A program made the translations under genes and the position numbers. A stretch of DNA of 64,000 bases, taken from Alphaproteobacteria bacterium (GTDB lineage Bacteria > Pseudomonadota > Alphaproteobacteria > UBA6615). The stretch covers positions 78,561-142,560 of the forward strand of contig JAJFIX010000045.1 of the NCBI GenBank assembly GCA_021774575.1, given 5' to 3'. The notes below the pieces were generated by a model. That model made no database searches. It was not told the origin of the DNA and saw only the letters and a program-made list of their open reading frames with translations. Position 1 is the stretch's first letter, and each line of letters starts with the position of its first letter. Of the stretch, positions 63,433-64,000 are shown in pieces.

Positions 63433-63987
63433 TCAACTAAGCAAATTTTTGGATCGGCCGAATATCAGCCCGAAGATGCCGACAGCAAACACGTCATCGC
63501 CCGCCAGTTCGAGCAGAACCTGGGGGAGGCTTTCATAGGCCTGACCCGATATTAAAATTCCGTGCCGAGTCAAATCGAAAGTCGACAGATGAAAGGGACA
63601 CATGCCCAGGGACTTGGTATCGGCCTTATAGGTTCCCGCTAAAGGCCCGCCTTGGTGAGTGCACCAAGAATTGAAAGCAATAACATCGCGCCGCCGCCCG
63701 ATGCCGCCTCCCGCCTCGACACCGAGTTTAACGATCATCGATTCGGCGTAAAATCCTTCGTCCGGATAATCGAAATCCAGCGGTTCATCGACCTTCAAAT
63801 CGCTCAGTTTCGTGATAAATTTTCGTGGATAAGTCGCGATGACCGCCGGTATTTCTTGGGCCAAAGCTGTTCCACCATTGACCAAAACCATCACGGTTGC
63901 GGTGGTCGTCCCCGATGTGAGCAGGAAGTCACGCCGGGTCATCCTGCATTTACCTTGTCGTTTCGCTGGCTTCATTTCGGCGTTCAT
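63433..63987 (-). CDS. Rieske [2Fe-2S] small subunit, AioB-like, Tat-exported
   Basis: The 184-residue protein has a twin-arginine signal (MTRRDFLLTSG, Arg18-Arg19) and a Rieske domain with Cys109 and His111 in CTHQGGPL and Cys130 and His133 in CPFHLSTFD. The two Cys that form a disulfide in many Rieske proteins are Gly and Phe here, as reported for some respiratory AioB proteins. It would pass electrons between the molybdenum enzyme and a periplasmic carrier. It is the first complete gene of the operon; the start is ATG 63987 or 63975, 13 or more bases from the window end, so genes further upstream cannot be seen. Confidence 0.87.
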   Translation of the reverse strand: MNAEMKPAKRQGKCRMTRRDFLLTSGTTTATVMVLVNGGTALAQEIPAVIATYPRKFITKLSDLKVDEPLDFDYPDEGFYAESMIVKLGVEAGGGIGRRRDVIAFNSWCTHQGGPLAGTYKADTKSLGMCPFHLSTFDLTRHGILISGQAYESLPQVLLELAGDDVFAVGIFGLIFGRSKNLLS

Positions 63988-64000
63988 CGGCTGGCCTTTT

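Overview
The window is a gene-dense stretch of an alphaproteobacterial chromosome, most likely from the Rhodospirillales or a close relative. The basis is the gene set: a complete hopanoid cluster, a chorismate mutase-hisC-tyrA cluster, metXW, DUF2125 and DUF3035 (BamF-like) proteins, and a MutL with an endonuclease motif. No rRNA, tRNA, insertion sequence, phage gene or CRISPR array was seen.

Layout. 1-4468 (minus) looks like one operon: a P-loop NTPase, an ABC half-transporter, an alpha/beta hydrolase and a secreted protein cut by the window edge. 4639-7144 is a divergent ECF sigma locus. The sigma/anti-sigma pair faces a secreted Asp/Ser-rich protein and a small secreted protein, and both directions carry the same promoter pattern, GGAAT-N16-GTGTT. 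7231-10109 is a copper-efflux operon (cueR-copA) with a well-formed CueR-type promoter but a cueR broken by an in-frame stop and a small deletion. 10348-12904 holds two paralogous secreted TPR proteins, one with 22 perfect copies of a hexanucleotide. 13405-16736 holds a DUF2141 protein, mlaC, mlaA and hpnM, with a 309-base gene-free stretch that carries two perfect DnaA boxes.

16849-30124 is the hopanoid region: hpnN, hpnA, ispH and hpnH on plus; hpnG, shc, hpnE, hpnD, hpnC and hpnB on minus. It covers isoprenoid precursor supply, squalene formation, cyclisation, side-chain extension and export. A second mlaA follows at 30703. 31862-42260 holds chaC, DUF2125, tyrA-hisC-chorismate mutase, metXW, a PQQ-type sugar dehydrogenase, a methyltransferase, a lipoprotein and a Tat-exported acidic repeat protein. 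42277-58549 is mostly housekeeping: nudix, phaB/phaJ, ribF, ileS, lspA, a BamF-like lipoprotein, an M16 peptidase pair, pgi, mutL, rsmD, rluB, a PuuD-like amidotransferase and tadA.

The right end (58602-63987, minus) is an AioBA-like operon: a Tat-exported Rieske protein, a large molybdopterin enzyme of the arsenite-oxidase/iodate-reductase group, and a HEAT-repeat protein. The large subunit has lost two of the four residues of the classical arsenite site, so its substrate is open.

The best leads for something undescribed are the ECF locus, in which the anti-sigma factor shares its C-terminal domain with a small secreted protein from the opposite arm, the AioBA-like/HEAT operon, and the NTPase/ABC/hydrolase operon at the left edge. 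A general trait is the many 9-15 bp tandem duplications at or near gene ends.
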